In this document: positions 16,608 through 26,157 of the stretch, piece by piece
How positions within the stretch are numbered: position 1 is the first letter of the stretch
How the letters are laid out: each line of letters begins with the position of its first letter
Source: JAAYUH01 sp964640995
GTDB lineage: Bacteria > Caldisericota > Caldisericia > B22-G15
Length of the DNA stretch: 64,000 bases
Direction: 5' to 3'
NCBI GenBank assembly: GCA_964640995.1
Contig: CAZXJJ010000003.1
Span: 1 to 64,000, forward strand
Notes under the pieces: model-generated
Databases searched by the model: none
The model's input: the letters and a program-made list of their open reading frames with translations, nothing else
What the model was told of the DNA's origin: nothing
Program-made: the position numbers and the translations under genes

Positions 16608-17673
16608 AACTGTCTCTTCCTAAAATTTTAATTAATTCTTCTCTATCATAAGAATATTTTATGGCATCATCATAAGTTATTAAACCTCTATCAAAAAGAT
16701 CTTTCAATGACTGATTCATTGTTTGCATACCCAAATCTCTTGATGTTTGAATTATTGTATTTATTTGATATGTTTTATTTTCTCTTATTAAGTTTCTTAC
16801 TGCTGGTGTTACTATCAAAACCTCAGTTGCAAGAACAAGTCCTCCACCATCTTTTCTCGGGAGAAGTTGCTGAGAAAAAATTGCTGATAAGTTGTTTGAA
16901 AGTTGAATTCTAATTTGCTGTTGCTGATGTGGTGGAAAAACATCTATTATTCTATCGATTGATTGTGCTGCTGTATTTGTGTGAAGTGTTGCAAAAACAA
17001 GGTGCCCTGTTTCAGCAGCAGTTATTGCTGCAGATATTGTCTCAAGGTCTCTCATCTCACCAACAAGAATAACATCCGGATCTTCTCTTAAAACACTTCT
17101 TAAAGCATTTGGAAATGATTTTGTATCAGATCCAAGTTCTCTTTGAACTACAATGCTTTTTTTATGTCTAAAGAGATACTCAATTGGATCTTCAATTGTT
17201 ATAATATGCACACTTTTTGTTGCATTTATTTTATCTATAACTGATGCAAGTGTTGTTGATTTTCCTGTTCCAGTTGCACCAGTAACTAAAACAAAACCTT
17301 TTTCAAGTTCAACAATTTTGTTCATAATCGGTGGAAGACCAAGTTCTTCAAATGTTGGTATCTCCCATGGAATCATTCTAAATGCTGCTGCAACAGTTTG
17401 CCTTTGTCTAAAAACATTAACTCTAAATCTTCCTACATATGCAACACCAAATGAAAAATCTATTTCCCAATTCTCTTTAAAAATTCTTTTCTGTTCATCA
17501 TTCATAATTGGATAGATGAGTTCTTCAATCTCTTCTGGTGTTAATGAGTCACCTTTTAATGGAATTAAATTTTTTTTGATTCTAAAAACAGGGGGCATTC
17601 CTGCTGTTAAATGAAGGTCTGATGCATTTTTTTCTTTACAAATTTTTAATAAATCATCTAATTTATATATCAT
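16588..17673 (-). CDS. pilT: Type IV pilus retraction ATPase PilT
   Basis: 361 residues with the PilT layout: N-terminal NASDLHLTAGMPPVFRIKKNLIPL, Walker A GATGTGKSTTLA, Asp box ITIEDPIEYLF, Walker B EDPDVILVGEMRD, His box ETGHLVFATLHTNTA, and the C-terminal region that in PilT carries AIRNLIRE (here AVRNLIRENK), which separates PilT from PilB. It hydrolyses ATP to depolymerise the pilus for twitching motility and DNA uptake, which fits the comEA/comEC pair in the same window. It overlaps pilB by four bases and pilC by 20. Confidence 0.95.
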   Translation of the reverse strand: MIYKLDDLLKICKEKNASDLHLTAGMPPVFRIKKNLIPLKGDSLTPEEIEELIYPIMNDEQKRIFKENWEIDFSFGVAYVGRFRVNVFRQRQTVAAAFRMIPWEIPTFEELGLPPIMNKIVELEKGFVLVTGATGTGKSTTLASVIDKINATKSVHIITIEDPIEYLFRHKKSIVVQRELGSDTKSFPNALRSVLREDPDVILVGEMRDLETISAAITAAETGHLVFATLHTNTAAQSIDRIIDVFPPHQQQQIRIQLSNNLSAIFSQQLLPRKDGGGLVLATEVLIVTPAVRNLIRENKTYQINTIIQTSRDLGMQTMNQSLKDLFDRGLITYDDAIKYSYDREELIKILGRDSYGKVQI

Positions 17674-19382
17674 CCTTCTAACACCTCAACAGTTGAAATT
17701 ACTCTTATTACCTCTTCAACTGTTGTTATTCCTTTCTTTGCTTTATCAATAGCATCTTGAAGAAGAGTTATTGTTCCATTTTTAACAGCATAATCTTTTA
17801 TTTCATTCGAAGACCTTCTTTGTAAAATCATTTCTCTTATTGTATCATCAATTTTTAAAACTTCTTGGACTGCTATTCTTCCTTTGTATCCACTATTTCC
17901 ACATGTAATACAACCCTTTCCTTTATAAAAAACACCTTCATAATTTTCAATTCCAATTTGCCTTAAAATAAATTTATTTGGTTTGTATTCTTCTTTACAC
18001 TCATTGCAAATTTTTCTCACTAATCTTTGTGCTGTTACTCCTATTAAGGAAGAAGCAATTAAATATGGCTCAATTTCCATATCAATCAATCTTGTAGGTG
18101 CTGAAAAAGAGTCATTTGTGTGAAGAGTTGAAAAAACAAGGTGACCAGTTAATGCTGCTTCCATTGCAATTTGTGCAGTTTCTCTATCTCTTATCTCACC
18201 AACAAGAATGATATCTGGGTCTTGTCTTAAAAAAGATCTTAATGCATTTGCAAAAGTTAAATTTATTTTTGTATTAACTTGAACCTGAGTTATTCCATCA
18301 AGTTGATATTCAACAGGGTCTTCAACAGTTAAAATGTTTACCTCAGGAGTATTTAAAATTCTTAATATTGCATAAAGTGTTGTTGACTTTCCTGAACCTG
18401 TTGGTCCAGTTATTAAAATCATTCCATAAGGTTGCTTTATTAAAGCTTTAAAAATTTCTAAACTTTCTTGAGAAAATCCGAGATGTTCAAGAGGAATCAA
18501 AGATCTTTCTTTATCAAGAATTCTTAAAACAACTTTCTCTCCAAAAATTCCTGGAAGAACAGAAACTCTAAGGTCAACCTCTCTTCCTCTAAATTTTAAA
18601 TTTATTCTTCCATCTTGTGGTCTTCTTCTTTCAGCAATATCCAAATTTGCCATAATTTTTGCTCTTGAAATTAAACCTGGCTGAATATTTTTTGGAAGAT
18701 TCATTGTATCTCTTAAAACACCATCAATTCTATATCTTATTCTTAAAAATCTTTTTTGTGGCTCAATATGTATGTCAGATGCATTTGAATTTATTGCTTC
18801 AGTTATTATTTGGTTCATAAGTCTAATTATTGGTGCAGTTTCTGCCAAACTCTTTGCTTCATCTATTGAAAGTTCTACATCCCTTACTTCTTCTTTTTCA
18901 ACTTCAATTGAACCACCAGACATCTCTTTAACTGCTTCTTTAACAGTTGTTTCCATTGCATAATATTTTTCAATATTTCTTAAAATTGACTCATATGATG
19001 CAACAAATATTTTTATGTTTGGTATAAAATTTCTTAGATAATCTATTGCAACTATATCAGTAGGGTCTGCTATTGCAACCATAATTTTTTCATCTCTTGA
19101 TCTTCCAAAAGGAATTGCCTTATATCTTCTTGCAACTTCTTCTGAAATTAAATGAACTATCTCTTTGTCAATTTCAACAGTTGATAGATCTATATATGGA
19201 AAACCCCATTGTCTTGCTAAAAGATTTGCATATGTTTCTTCATTTATATATTTTAATTTTTTTAAAGTGTCTAAAAGGGGTTCGCCACTCTTTTTGCTTT
19301 CCTCAAGAGCAACCTTAAGTTGATCTTCTGTTATAATTCCATCAGTTATTAAATTACTTCCAATTTGGGAATATTTATCCAT
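17670..19382 (-). CDS. pilB: Type IV pilus assembly ATPase PilB
   Basis: 570 residues. An N-terminal MshEN domain (about 1-150, with ITEDQLKVALEESKKSGEPL and ARQWGFPYIDL), a potential c-di-GMP-binding module, precedes the ATPase. Then come NASDIHIEPQ, Walker A GPTGSGKSTTLY, VEDPVEYQLDGITQVQVN, DPDIILVGEIRD and GHLVFSTLHTNDS. A zinc-finger insert has four cysteines (CNECKEEY and CITCGNSGYKGR). PilB drives pilus extension. c-di-GMP control through MshEN would connect to the GGDEF gene at 5335, which is inference. It begins eight bases after the stop of yqeG, so the pilus genes probably share transcripts with the alaS-led run. Confidence 0.95.
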   Translation of the reverse strand: MDKYSQIGSNLITDGIITEDQLKVALEESKKSGEPLLDTLKKLKYINEETYANLLARQWGFPYIDLSTVEIDKEIVHLISEEVARRYKAIPFGRSRDEKIMVAIADPTDIVAIDYLRNFIPNIKIFVASYESILRNIEKYYAMETTVKEAVKEMSGGSIEVEKEEVRDVELSIDEAKSLAETAPIIRLMNQIITEAINSNASDIHIEPQKRFLRIRYRIDGVLRDTMNLPKNIQPGLISRAKIMANLDIAERRRPQDGRINLKFRGREVDLRVSVLPGIFGEKVVLRILDKERSLIPLEHLGFSQESLEIFKALIKQPYGMILITGPTGSGKSTTLYAILRILNTPEVNILTVEDPVEYQLDGITQVQVNTKINLTFANALRSFLRQDPDIILVGEIRDRETAQIAMEAALTGHLVFSTLHTNDSFSAPTRLIDMEIEPYLIASSLIGVTAQRLVRKICNECKEEYKPNKFILRQIGIENYEGVFYKGKGCITCGNSGYKGRIAVQEVLKIDDTIREMILQRRSSNEIKDYAVKNGTITLLQDAIDKAKKGITTVEEVIRVISTVEVLEG

Positions 19383-19389
19383 AGACTAA

Positions 19390-19893
19390 TTATAGCATAA
19401 AGAGAGTTTTGATTTTTTTTAAAATAGACTCTTCAAAAATTCTTTGAAATTTTGTCAAAATAAAATCTTTTGATTTATCCTTTGGTTCAACAAGTATTGT
19501 ATAGAGATTAAGAATATTTCCACCTAAGATATCTGTAAAAATTTGATCTCCAATTAAAAGAGTTCTCCCTTTTTTTAAATTTAAAATTTTAAGAATCTTT
19601 AAAAAAGAAAATGGAAGCGGTTTTAATCCATTAAATATTATAGGAATTTTTAGTTCTTGTAATTTATCAATTTCTCTTTTTTTTCTATTATTAGAAATTA
19701 TTCCTATTTTAAATCTTTCTTTTGCTTTTTTTAACCAATTAAATACCTCCTCCTCTAAAATATAAGACCCCCTTTTTGTTAAAGTATTGTCTAGATCTAA
19801 AATAATGCCATCAAAAGATAAATATTTATCTAAATTTATATCTTGAACTTTTTTATAATACTCTTTTGGATAAAAAATTTTAAGCATTACCAT
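19390..19893 (-). CDS. YqeG-family HAD phosphatase
   Basis: 167 residues with HAD motif I GIILDLDNTLT, motif II IGIISNN, the lysine in LKPLPFSFLKILKIL and motif III TLLIGDQIFTDILGGN, the class III-A pattern of YqeG phosphatases. The substrate is not established for bacteria; the family relates to phosphatidylglycerophosphate phosphatases of organelles. The start could be 19893 or the ATG at 19887; both overlap the preceding DUF4911 gene. Part of the minus-strand housekeeping run. Confidence 0.85.
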   Translation of the reverse strand: MVMLKIFYPKEYYKKVQDINLDKYLSFDGIILDLDNTLTKRGSYILEEEVFNWLKKAKERFKIGIISNNRKKREIDKLQELKIPIIFNGLKPLPFSFLKILKILNLKKGRTLLIGDQIFTDILGGNILNLYTILVEPKDKSKDFILTKFQRIFEESILKKIKTLFML

Positions 19894-20116
19894 AATTTAA
19901 TGGTTCATAAATTAATGGTACTATTTCAGAAACTTCTTTTAAAAAAGAGACCATATCATTTAATAGGGAATTATCAAAAGAAATATCCATTATTCCTAAA
20001 TTATCATCAACATATGTGTATAAAATCATTGCTTTTCCTTCCAATGACTCTATTAAAGTTTGAAGTATCATAATATTTTCTTTTGGAAAAAATATCCTTA
20101 AGATTTTCTCATTCAT
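19880..20116 (-). CDS. DUF4911-like small protein
   Basis: 78 residues in an ACT-like alpha/beta arrangement: LRIFFPKENIMILQTLIESLEGKAM, then YTYVDDNLGIMDISFD, then LNDMVSFLKEVSEIVPL. Small DUF4911 proteins of this kind often lie beside uridine kinase or yqeG in Firmicutes-like genomes. The function is unknown; a regulatory ligand-binding role would be a guess. It sits between udk (five-base gap) and yqeG (14-base overlap). Confidence 0.6.
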   Translation of the reverse strand: MNEKILRIFFPKENIMILQTLIESLEGKAMILYTYVDDNLGIMDISFDNSLLNDMVSFLKEVSEIVPLIYEPLNYGNA

Positions 20117-20121
20117 TAATA

Positions 20122-20736
20122 TTACTCCCTAAAAAACTCTTTGATCCTACTAACTACAATATCAACTGCTACAATGTTAAAGCCACCTTCTGGAATAATT
20201 ATATCAGCAAATCTTTTTGTTGGTTCAACAAATTGAATGTGCATTGGTCTAACAACCTCAGTGTATTGTTTTATAACTGAATCTATTGTTCTTCCTCTCT
20301 CTTTAATATCTCTTAAGACTCTTCTTATTAATCTTATATCAGCATCAGTATCAACATAAATTTTTATATCCATAAGTTTTCTTAACTCTTCAAAAAAAAG
20401 AGCAAAAATTCCCTCAAGAATAATGATTCTTTTTGGTTTTACCTCTTCATAATCTTTAAGTCGAGTGTATTCAACAAATGAGTATATTGGTTTTTTTATT
20501 GTCTCTCCTCTTAGAAGTGTTTCAATATGAGATTTAAGAAGTGGAATGTCAAATGCATCTGGATGGTCATAATTTATTTTTAATCTCTCTTCAAATGGAA
20601 TATGAGAGTTGTCTTTATAATATGAATCCATATCTAAAATTAAAATATCCTCACCAATTTTTTCTTTTATATTATGAGCAACTGTTGTTTTACCAGAACC
20701 AGTTCCACCAGCAATTCCAATAAACATTATCTTCAT
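20122..20736 (-). CDS. udk: Uridine kinase
   Basis: 204 residues, the normal Udk length. Walker A is GIAGGTGSGKTTVAHNI near the N-terminus, followed by ILDMDSYYKD, NYDHPDAFD and RIIILEGIFALF. It phosphorylates uridine and cytidine to the monophosphates with ATP or GTP in pyrimidine salvage. It overlaps mltG by four bases, and the start has the alternative MKIM- or MFIGIAGG-type N-terminus within a few codons. The pyrimidine link is shared with the cytosine deaminase at 57662. Confidence 0.93.
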   Translation of the reverse strand: MKIMFIGIAGGTGSGKTTVAHNIKEKIGEDILILDMDSYYKDNSHIPFEERLKINYDHPDAFDIPLLKSHIETLLRGETIKKPIYSFVEYTRLKDYEEVKPKRIIILEGIFALFFEELRKLMDIKIYVDTDADIRLIRRVLRDIKERGRTIDSVIKQYTEVVRPMHIQFVEPTKRFADIIIPEGGFNIVAVDIVVSRIKEFFRE

Positions 20737-21719
20737 GGCATCACCTTATGAATATTTCTTAAATGTTCCTCGAAAGTTTTTGCAAAAAGGTGTCTTCCTT
20801 TTCCATCTGCAACAAAATAAAGATATTCAGTTTCTTTTGGATTTAAAGCAGCAACTATAGATTTAACTGATGGATTACATATTGGTGTTGGTGGAAGCCC
20901 ATTATATTTATATGAATTGTATGGTGAATCAATTTCAAGTTCCTTTGAAGAGAGAGTGTATGATGGATTATCAAGAATGTACTTTAAAGTTGGATCTGCT
21001 TGAAGTGGCATTCCTATTTCGAGTCTATTCATAAAAACTCCTGCGATAATATCTCTTTCTTCATCAACCACTGCTTCTTTTTCAACAATTGAAGCAAGTT
21101 TTAAAATATCATATTTTGTGAGATTTCCTTTATAATCTTTAAAAACTTCATAAAACTTTTTATTGAAATTTTCAAGCATCATTATTATATTTCCCTTTAA
21201 ATTTTCTCTTTCAAAATAGTATGTATCAGGATATAAAAACCCTTCAAGAGATTTTGCGTCTTCAAAAATAAAATCTTTATATTCATCTATTTTATTTACC
21301 TCTTCAAAAAATTTTTCTTTTGTACAAATTCCACTCTCTTCAAAAGTTTTTGCAATATCTTTTAAGGTGAAACCTTCATTTATGGTTACTTTTATAAATG
21401 GTGGAAGGCCGCCCTGGGTTAATTTGAAAAGAACTTCTTTTAAATTCATCTTTTCATTGAATTCATAGATTCCAGATTTAAGTTTTTCATCAATTTCATA
21501 ATATTTTGCAAATAATACAAAAAGCCCTGCATTTTTTATTATGTTCTCCTCTTTTAGAATTTTCCCGATTTCTTTAGGTGTTAATCCATCTTTTATATAA
21601 ATTTTTTTTGGTTCAAAATTTTCTGGTGGTTTAAACTCTCCATAGGCATATAAACCAAGTGATAAAAAGATTAAAAGAACAATTAAAAATATAAATAAAA
21701 GTATTTTCAGAATTTTCAT
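20733..21719 (-). CDS. mltG: Endolytic murein transglycosylase MltG
   Basis: 328 residues. Membrane anchor at about 3-25, a LysM-like region, then the YceG catalytic domain with KLASIVEKEAVVDEERDIIAGVFMNRL (catalytic glutamate in VEKEA), MPLQADPTLKYIL, PYNSYKYNGLPPTPICNP and the final AADGKGRHLFAKTFEEH-like stretch (VADGKGRHLF). MltG cleaves nascent peptidoglycan strands outside the membrane and sets their length. It overlaps both ruvX and udk by four bases, indicating tight co-expression with alaS and ruvX. Confidence 0.95.
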   Translation of the reverse strand: MKILKILLFIFLIVLLIFLSLGLYAYGEFKPPENFEPKKIYIKDGLTPKEIGKILKEENIIKNAGLFVLFAKYYEIDEKLKSGIYEFNEKMNLKEVLFKLTQGGLPPFIKVTINEGFTLKDIAKTFEESGICTKEKFFEEVNKIDEYKDFIFEDAKSLEGFLYPDTYYFERENLKGNIIMMLENFNKKFYEVFKDYKGNLTKYDILKLASIVEKEAVVDEERDIIAGVFMNRLEIGMPLQADPTLKYILDNPSYTLSSKELEIDSPYNSYKYNGLPPTPICNPSVKSIVAALNPKETEYLYFVADGKGRHLFAKTFEEHLRNIHKVMP

Positions 21720-22135
21720 TTTATCCTCTCCAAATATGAATTTAAAATTATAATTGCACTTGCAAGGTCATCTTGAATTTTTTTCTCTTTTATTTTTTGT
21801 CCTTTTCTCTTTTCAAAAGAAAATCTTTCTTTTGAAATTTTTGTTGTGAATCTTTCATCAATAAGTTCAACTTGAATGTTTAATTTTCTTTCTATCTCTT
21901 CTTTTACCTTAAGAATTTTTTCACCTTCTTTTTCAATCTCTCCAGAAAGAGATATTGGAATTCCTAAAACTATTTTTTCAACATCATACTTTTCTATTAG
22001 TTCTTTAAGCATTTTTAATTTTTCTTCTAAATCTCCATAAAATATCCCAACTCCATTTGCAGAAATTCTTAGTGGATCAGATACACTAACTCCCATTTTT
22101 TTATCTCCCCAATCAACACCTAAAATTCTTTTCAT
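21716..22135 (-). CDS. ruvX: RuvX/YqgF RNase H-fold nuclease
   Basis: 139 residues. The RNase H-like N-terminus is RILGVDWGDKKMGVSVSDP, with IVLGIPISLSGEIEKEG, VELIDERFTT and IQDDLASAIIILNSYL following; the acidic catalytic residues of YqgF are present (first Asp in GVDWG, Glu in IDERF, Asp in DDLAS). Family members process pre-16S rRNA ends or act as putative Holliday-junction resolvases. It lies 12 bases downstream of alaS, the standard alaS-ruvX-mltG order. Confidence 0.93.
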   Translation of the reverse strand: MKRILGVDWGDKKMGVSVSDPLRISANGVGIFYGDLEEKLKMLKELIEKYDVEKIVLGIPISLSGEIEKEGEKILKVKEEIERKLNIQVELIDERFTTKISKERFSFEKRKGQKIKEKKIQDDLASAIIILNSYLERIK

Positions 22136-22147
22136 TCATTCCTCAAT

Positions 22148-24760
22148 TTAAAATTTTTCAACTAAGAACTCTTTTATTAAATTTAAGTCAAAATCAACTT
22201 TTTCAATTCTTCCTTGAGCAATATTCTCTTTTCCCCCTCCTTTTCCTCCATATTTTGAATTTATATATTTTAACAAATCTTTTGCAGAAATTTTATTTAT
22301 AATTGAATCAGAAATAAAAACTGAAATATTTTTCAAATCTTTGTTTGAAAGGAATATAAATATAAATTCTCTCTCTTTCTCTTTTATTTTATCGAAAATG
22401 TAAAATCCATCTTGAGGAGTTAAAGTTTTATCTTTAATAAATATTAATTTCACATTATTTATGTTTAAAGCATTTTCTATTGCATCTTCAAGAGTCTTAT
22501 CAAAGTATCTTTCTTTTAGAACTCTGATATTATTTTCAAGTTCTTTTAATGTCTCTTTTAATTTTTCAACTTTTTGAATAACCTCATCTTCCTTAGCAGA
22601 AAGTGAAATTGAAAGATTTTTTAAATCTTTTGATAATTTATTTAAATAATCCAAAACTTTAAGTCCAGTTATTGCCTCAATTCTTCTTAAGTTTGTTCCA
22701 ATTCCTCTCTCTGAGATTATCTTAAAACCACCAATTTCAATTGAATTTGAAACATGTGTTCCACCACAAAACTCTTTTGTAAGTTCTCCAACTGTAATAA
22801 CTCTTACAATTTGACCATATTTTTCTCCAAAAAGAGCAATTGCTCCTTCTTTTTTAGCATCCTCTATATTTTTTATATTTGCATTAACTAGATGCTTCTC
22901 ATAAATCCATCTGTTTACTATCTCTTCAATTTTCTCAATTTCATCATCACTCAATTCTGAAAAATGGGAAAAATCAAATCTCAAATAATCTTCTGAAACA
23001 AGAGAGCCCTTTTGTGTTGCATGTTCTCCAAGAATTTCTCTTAATGCTTTATGTAATAGGTGTGTTGCAGTGTGTGCTCTTTTTATACCATCTCTTCTTT
23101 TTTTATCAACAACTGAATAAACTTTGTCACCCTCTTTTATCTCTCCTCTTTCAACTTTTACAATGTGAACTATTAAATTTTCAACAGGAGATTTTGTGTC
23201 TAAGATGGATAATAGTAAATTTTCTCCCCTAATCTCTCCAGTATCTCCAACTTGTCCCCCTTTTTCTCCATAAAATGGAGTTTTATCGAGAATAAGAAGT
23301 CCTTCATCTCCTTTTGAAAGTTTTTGAACTCTTTCTCCATTTTTCATCAATAGAAGAACTTTTCCTTCACCTTCTAAGATTTCATATCCTATAAATTCAA
23401 TTTCACCAAATTCTTCTTTGATTTTTATAAAATCCAAACTCTCTTCATACAATTTTGATTCTTTTATAACTTTTCTACTTCTTTCTCTTGATTCATTTAA
23501 AGATATCTCAAACTCTTCCCTATTATATGAAAGTCCTTTTGTTGAGAGTATATCTTCAACAACCTCTGCTGGTAAACCATAGGTATCATAAATAAAAAAT
23601 ATATCTTTTCCTGAAATTTCTTTTTTGCCTTCTTCTTTTGCTTTTTCAATTAAATTTTCAATTAAGTCAATGCCTTTCTCAAGTGTCTCGATAAAATTTT
23701 TCTCTTCACTTAAAATAACCCTTTCAATTTTTTCATCAATTCTTAAAAAGTAATATGGGTCTTTAAGTTTTTCAACAACAGATGGATAAATTTTATACAA
23801 AAATGGCTCTTTTGCACCAAGAGCCCAACCAGATGAAAATGATCTTCTAATTAATCTTCTTAAAACATATCCCCTTCCTTCATTTGAGGGAAAAAGATTT
23901 TCAGAAATTAAAAATGTTATTGCTCTTATGTGATCTGCGATAACTCTAATATTGATCTTTGTGTTCTCATCATAATCACATTTTAAAACTTTTGTTATTC
24001 TCTCAATTATTCCAGAGAATAGGTCTGTTTCAAAATTACTCTTTTTATTTTGAAGAACCATTGTTATTCGCTCTAAACCCATTCCTGTATCAATATTTTT
24101 TCTTGGAAGAGGATCAAGTGTTCCATCTTTTTTTCTATCGAATTGAGTGAAAACAAGATTCCAAACCTCAAGAAATCTATCTCCCTCTGATGCAGGTCCA
24201 AGAGAAGGATTTTCAGAGTAAAACTCTTCACCTAAATCATAATAAATTTCAGAATCAGGTCCACAAGGACCTTCTTCTCCCATCTGCCAGAAATTATCAG
24301 AAAGCTTAACAATTCTTTCTTCAGGAATTCCAATTTTTTTCCAAATAGTAAGTGCCTCATCATCATCTGGATAAATTGAAACCCAAATTCTATCTTTATC
24401 TAAACCCCAATTTTTTGTAAGCAGTGTGTATGCCCAAGATATTGCTTCTTCTTTGAAATAGTCTCCAATTGAAAAGTTACCTAACATTTCAAAAAATGTG
24501 TGATGTCTTATTGTTTTTCCAACCTGTTCTATATCATTTGTTCTAATACATGCTTGACAAGTTGCAATTCTTCTCTTTGGAGGCTCTTCCTCTCCAAGAA
24601 AATAAGATTTTAGTGGAACCATACCTGCTGCAGTAAAAAGAAGTGTAGGATCTTTTGGAATTAATGAAAAAGAAGGAAGAACAATGTGATCTCTTTCTTC
24701 AAAAAATTTTAAAAATTCTTCTCTTATCTTGCTTGAAGTAAGAATCTTAACCTCCTTCAA
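22148..24760 (-). CDS. alaS: Alanyl-tRNA synthetase
   Basis: 870 residues, full length. Class II catalytic core at the N-terminus (FLKFFEERDHIVLPSFSLIP, RTNDIEQVGKTIRHHTFFEMLGNFS), tRNA-recognition and editing domains with the zinc-site residues HTATHLLHKALREILG and FCGGTHVSNS, and the C-Ala domain with GGKGGGKENIAQG. It charges tRNA-Ala and clears mischarged Ser and Gly. First gene of a long minus-strand run that continues into the pilus genes. No T-box or attenuator was seen in the 83 bases before the divergent CoA-transferase gene. Confidence 0.97.
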   Translation of the reverse strand: MKEVKILTSSKIREEFLKFFEERDHIVLPSFSLIPKDPTLLFTAAGMVPLKSYFLGEEEPPKRRIATCQACIRTNDIEQVGKTIRHHTFFEMLGNFSIGDYFKEEAISWAYTLLTKNWGLDKDRIWVSIYPDDDEALTIWKKIGIPEERIVKLSDNFWQMGEEGPCGPDSEIYYDLGEEFYSENPSLGPASEGDRFLEVWNLVFTQFDRKKDGTLDPLPRKNIDTGMGLERITMVLQNKKSNFETDLFSGIIERITKVLKCDYDENTKINIRVIADHIRAITFLISENLFPSNEGRGYVLRRLIRRSFSSGWALGAKEPFLYKIYPSVVEKLKDPYYFLRIDEKIERVILSEEKNFIETLEKGIDLIENLIEKAKEEGKKEISGKDIFFIYDTYGLPAEVVEDILSTKGLSYNREEFEISLNESRERSRKVIKESKLYEESLDFIKIKEEFGEIEFIGYEILEGEGKVLLLMKNGERVQKLSKGDEGLLILDKTPFYGEKGGQVGDTGEIRGENLLLSILDTKSPVENLIVHIVKVERGEIKEGDKVYSVVDKKRRDGIKRAHTATHLLHKALREILGEHATQKGSLVSEDYLRFDFSHFSELSDDEIEKIEEIVNRWIYEKHLVNANIKNIEDAKKEGAIALFGEKYGQIVRVITVGELTKEFCGGTHVSNSIEIGGFKIISERGIGTNLRRIEAITGLKVLDYLNKLSKDLKNLSISLSAKEDEVIQKVEKLKETLKELENNIRVLKERYFDKTLEDAIENALNINNVKLIFIKDKTLTPQDGFYIFDKIKEKEREFIFIFLSNKDLKNISVFISDSIINKISAKDLLKYINSKYGGKGGGKENIAQGRIEKVDFDLNLIKEFLVEKF

Positions 24761-24843
24761 GATTAAAATTAGAAACTTTCTAATTATTATATCATAAGAA
24801 ATTTTGATAAAATAGATTTAAAAATCTTCTTTGGGAGGTGTAA

Positions 24844-25506
24844 ATGTTTGAGAAGGTGAGAGAACCAAAAGAGGCACTTCTTATGTCCGGAATAAAAGAT
24901 GGTTCAACTCTTCTTATTGCAGGATTTCTTGCAAATGGTACAAGCGAAATTCTTATTGATACAATCTTAGAGTTAGGAGTTAAAGATCTTACAGTTATTT
25001 GTAATGATACTTCTTTTCCAGATAAAGGAATAGGAAAGTTAATTAAAGAGAGAAGAGTGAAAAAAGTTATAACAACTCATATTGGAACAAATCCCGAAAC
25101 TCAAAAACAATATATAAACAAAGAACTTGAAGTTGAATTTGTTCCACAGGGAACTCTTATTGAAAGATTAAGAGCATATGGAGCTGGATTAGGTGGAATT
25201 TTAACACCTGTTGGAGTTGGAACTGTTGTTGAAGAAGGAAAACAAAAACTATCAATAAATGGAAAAGAGTATTTGTTAGAACTACCTCTCGGAGGAGATA
25301 TCTCAATTATTAAAGCAAAATGGGGAGATAAATTTGGAAACTTAAAGTATTATGGAACTGCAAGAAACTTTAACCCTATTATGGCTCTTGCAGGAAAAAA
25401 GGTGGTTGCTGAGGTTGAAAATTTACTTGAAATTGGAGAGATGAATCCAAATGATGTGGAAACTCCAGGAATTTTTGTTGACTATATTGTTAAAGGAGGA
25501 AAATAA
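24844..25506 (+). CDS. CoA-transferase family I, alpha subunit (AtoD/ScoA-like)
   Basis: 220 residues of the A-subunit fold of 3-oxoacid or butyrate-acetoacetate CoA-transferases: IKDGSTLLIAGFLANGTSEILID, TTHIGTNPETQKQY, EFVPQGTLIERLRAYGAGLGGILTPVGVGT and YYGTARNFNPIMALAGK. It pairs with the next gene, two bases downstream. In lysine fermentation such an enzyme exchanges CoA between acetoacetate, butyrate or acetate and their CoA esters; the convergent kam cluster supports that use. GGGAGGTG before the ATG is a strong ribosome binding site. It is divergent from alaS. Confidence 0.9.
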   Translation: MFEKVREPKEALLMSGIKDGSTLLIAGFLANGTSEILIDTILELGVKDLTVICNDTSFPDKGIGKLIKERRVKKVITTHIGTNPETQKQYINKELEVEFVPQGTLIERLRAYGAGLGGILTPVGVGTVVEEGKQKLSINGKEYLLELPLGGDISIIKAKWGDKFGNLKYYGTARNFNPIMALAGKKVVAEVENLLEIGEMNPNDVETPGIFVDYIVKGGK

Positions 25507-25508
25507 AA

Positions 25509-26156
25509 ATGGATCCAAAAGAAATAATTGCAAAAAGAGTTGCAAAAGAGTTAAAAGATGGAGATATTGTAAATTTAGGTTTTGGAATACCAACACTTGT
25601 ATCAAATTATATTCCTCAAGGAATAAGGGTTATTTTTCAAGGTGAAAATGGAATTTTAGGAATTGGCGAAGTAAATAAAGAAAACCCTGATTATGAAATA
25701 ACAAATGCTGGTAATGTTCCAGTAAAAACACTTCCTTATTCCTCTTTCTTTGATACATTTATGTCATTCACAATGATTAGAGGAGGACACATTGATGTCA
25801 CAGTTCTTGGTGGAATTCAAGTTGATGAAGAGGGAAATCTAGCAAATTGGATAATTCCAGGAAAAATGATTGCAGGAATTGGTGGAGCAATGGACCTTGC
25901 AACAGGTGCTAAAAAACTCATCGTTGCAATGGAACACACTGCAAAGGGTGAGCCAAAAATTTTAAAAAAGTGTACATATCCCCTTACTGCTAAAAAGAGA
26001 GCAAATCTAATTGTTACAGAACTTGCAGTAATTGAGGTAAATAGCGATGGACTTTTATTAAAAGAGATAAGCCCCTTTACAACAGTTGAAGAGGTTATTT
26101 CAAAAACAGAGGCAAAACTTAATATTTCAAAAGATTTAAAAATTATGGAGATTTAA
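25509..26156 (+). CDS. CoA-transferase family I, beta subunit (AtoA/ScoB-like)
   Basis: 215 residues. The catalytic glutamate lies in FQGENGILGIGE near residue 46, followed by MIRGGHIDVTVLGGIQVDEEGNLANWIIPGK and MGGAMDLA-like IGGAMDLATGAKK, all typical of the B subunit. It forms a heterotetramer with the preceding subunit. The stop is one base from the stop of the convergent kce gene, so no terminator fits between them and antisense read-through is possible. The exact acyl-CoA preference cannot be read from sequence; acetoacetate and butyrate are the contextual candidates. Confidence 0.9.
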   Translation: MDPKEIIAKRVAKELKDGDIVNLGFGIPTLVSNYIPQGIRVIFQGENGILGIGEVNKENPDYEITNAGNVPVKTLPYSSFFDTFMSFTMIRGGHIDVTVLGGIQVDEEGNLANWIIPGKMIAGIGGAMDLATGAKKLIVAMEHTAKGEPKILKKCTYPLTAKKRANLIVTELAVIEVNSDGLLLKEISPFTTVEEVISKTEAKLNISKDLKIMEI

Positions 26157-26157
26157 A

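Noticed and set aside
22148..24843. T-box leader upstream of alaS
   Set aside because: The 83-base region between alaS and the divergent gene is too short for a T-box and lacks its conserved box.
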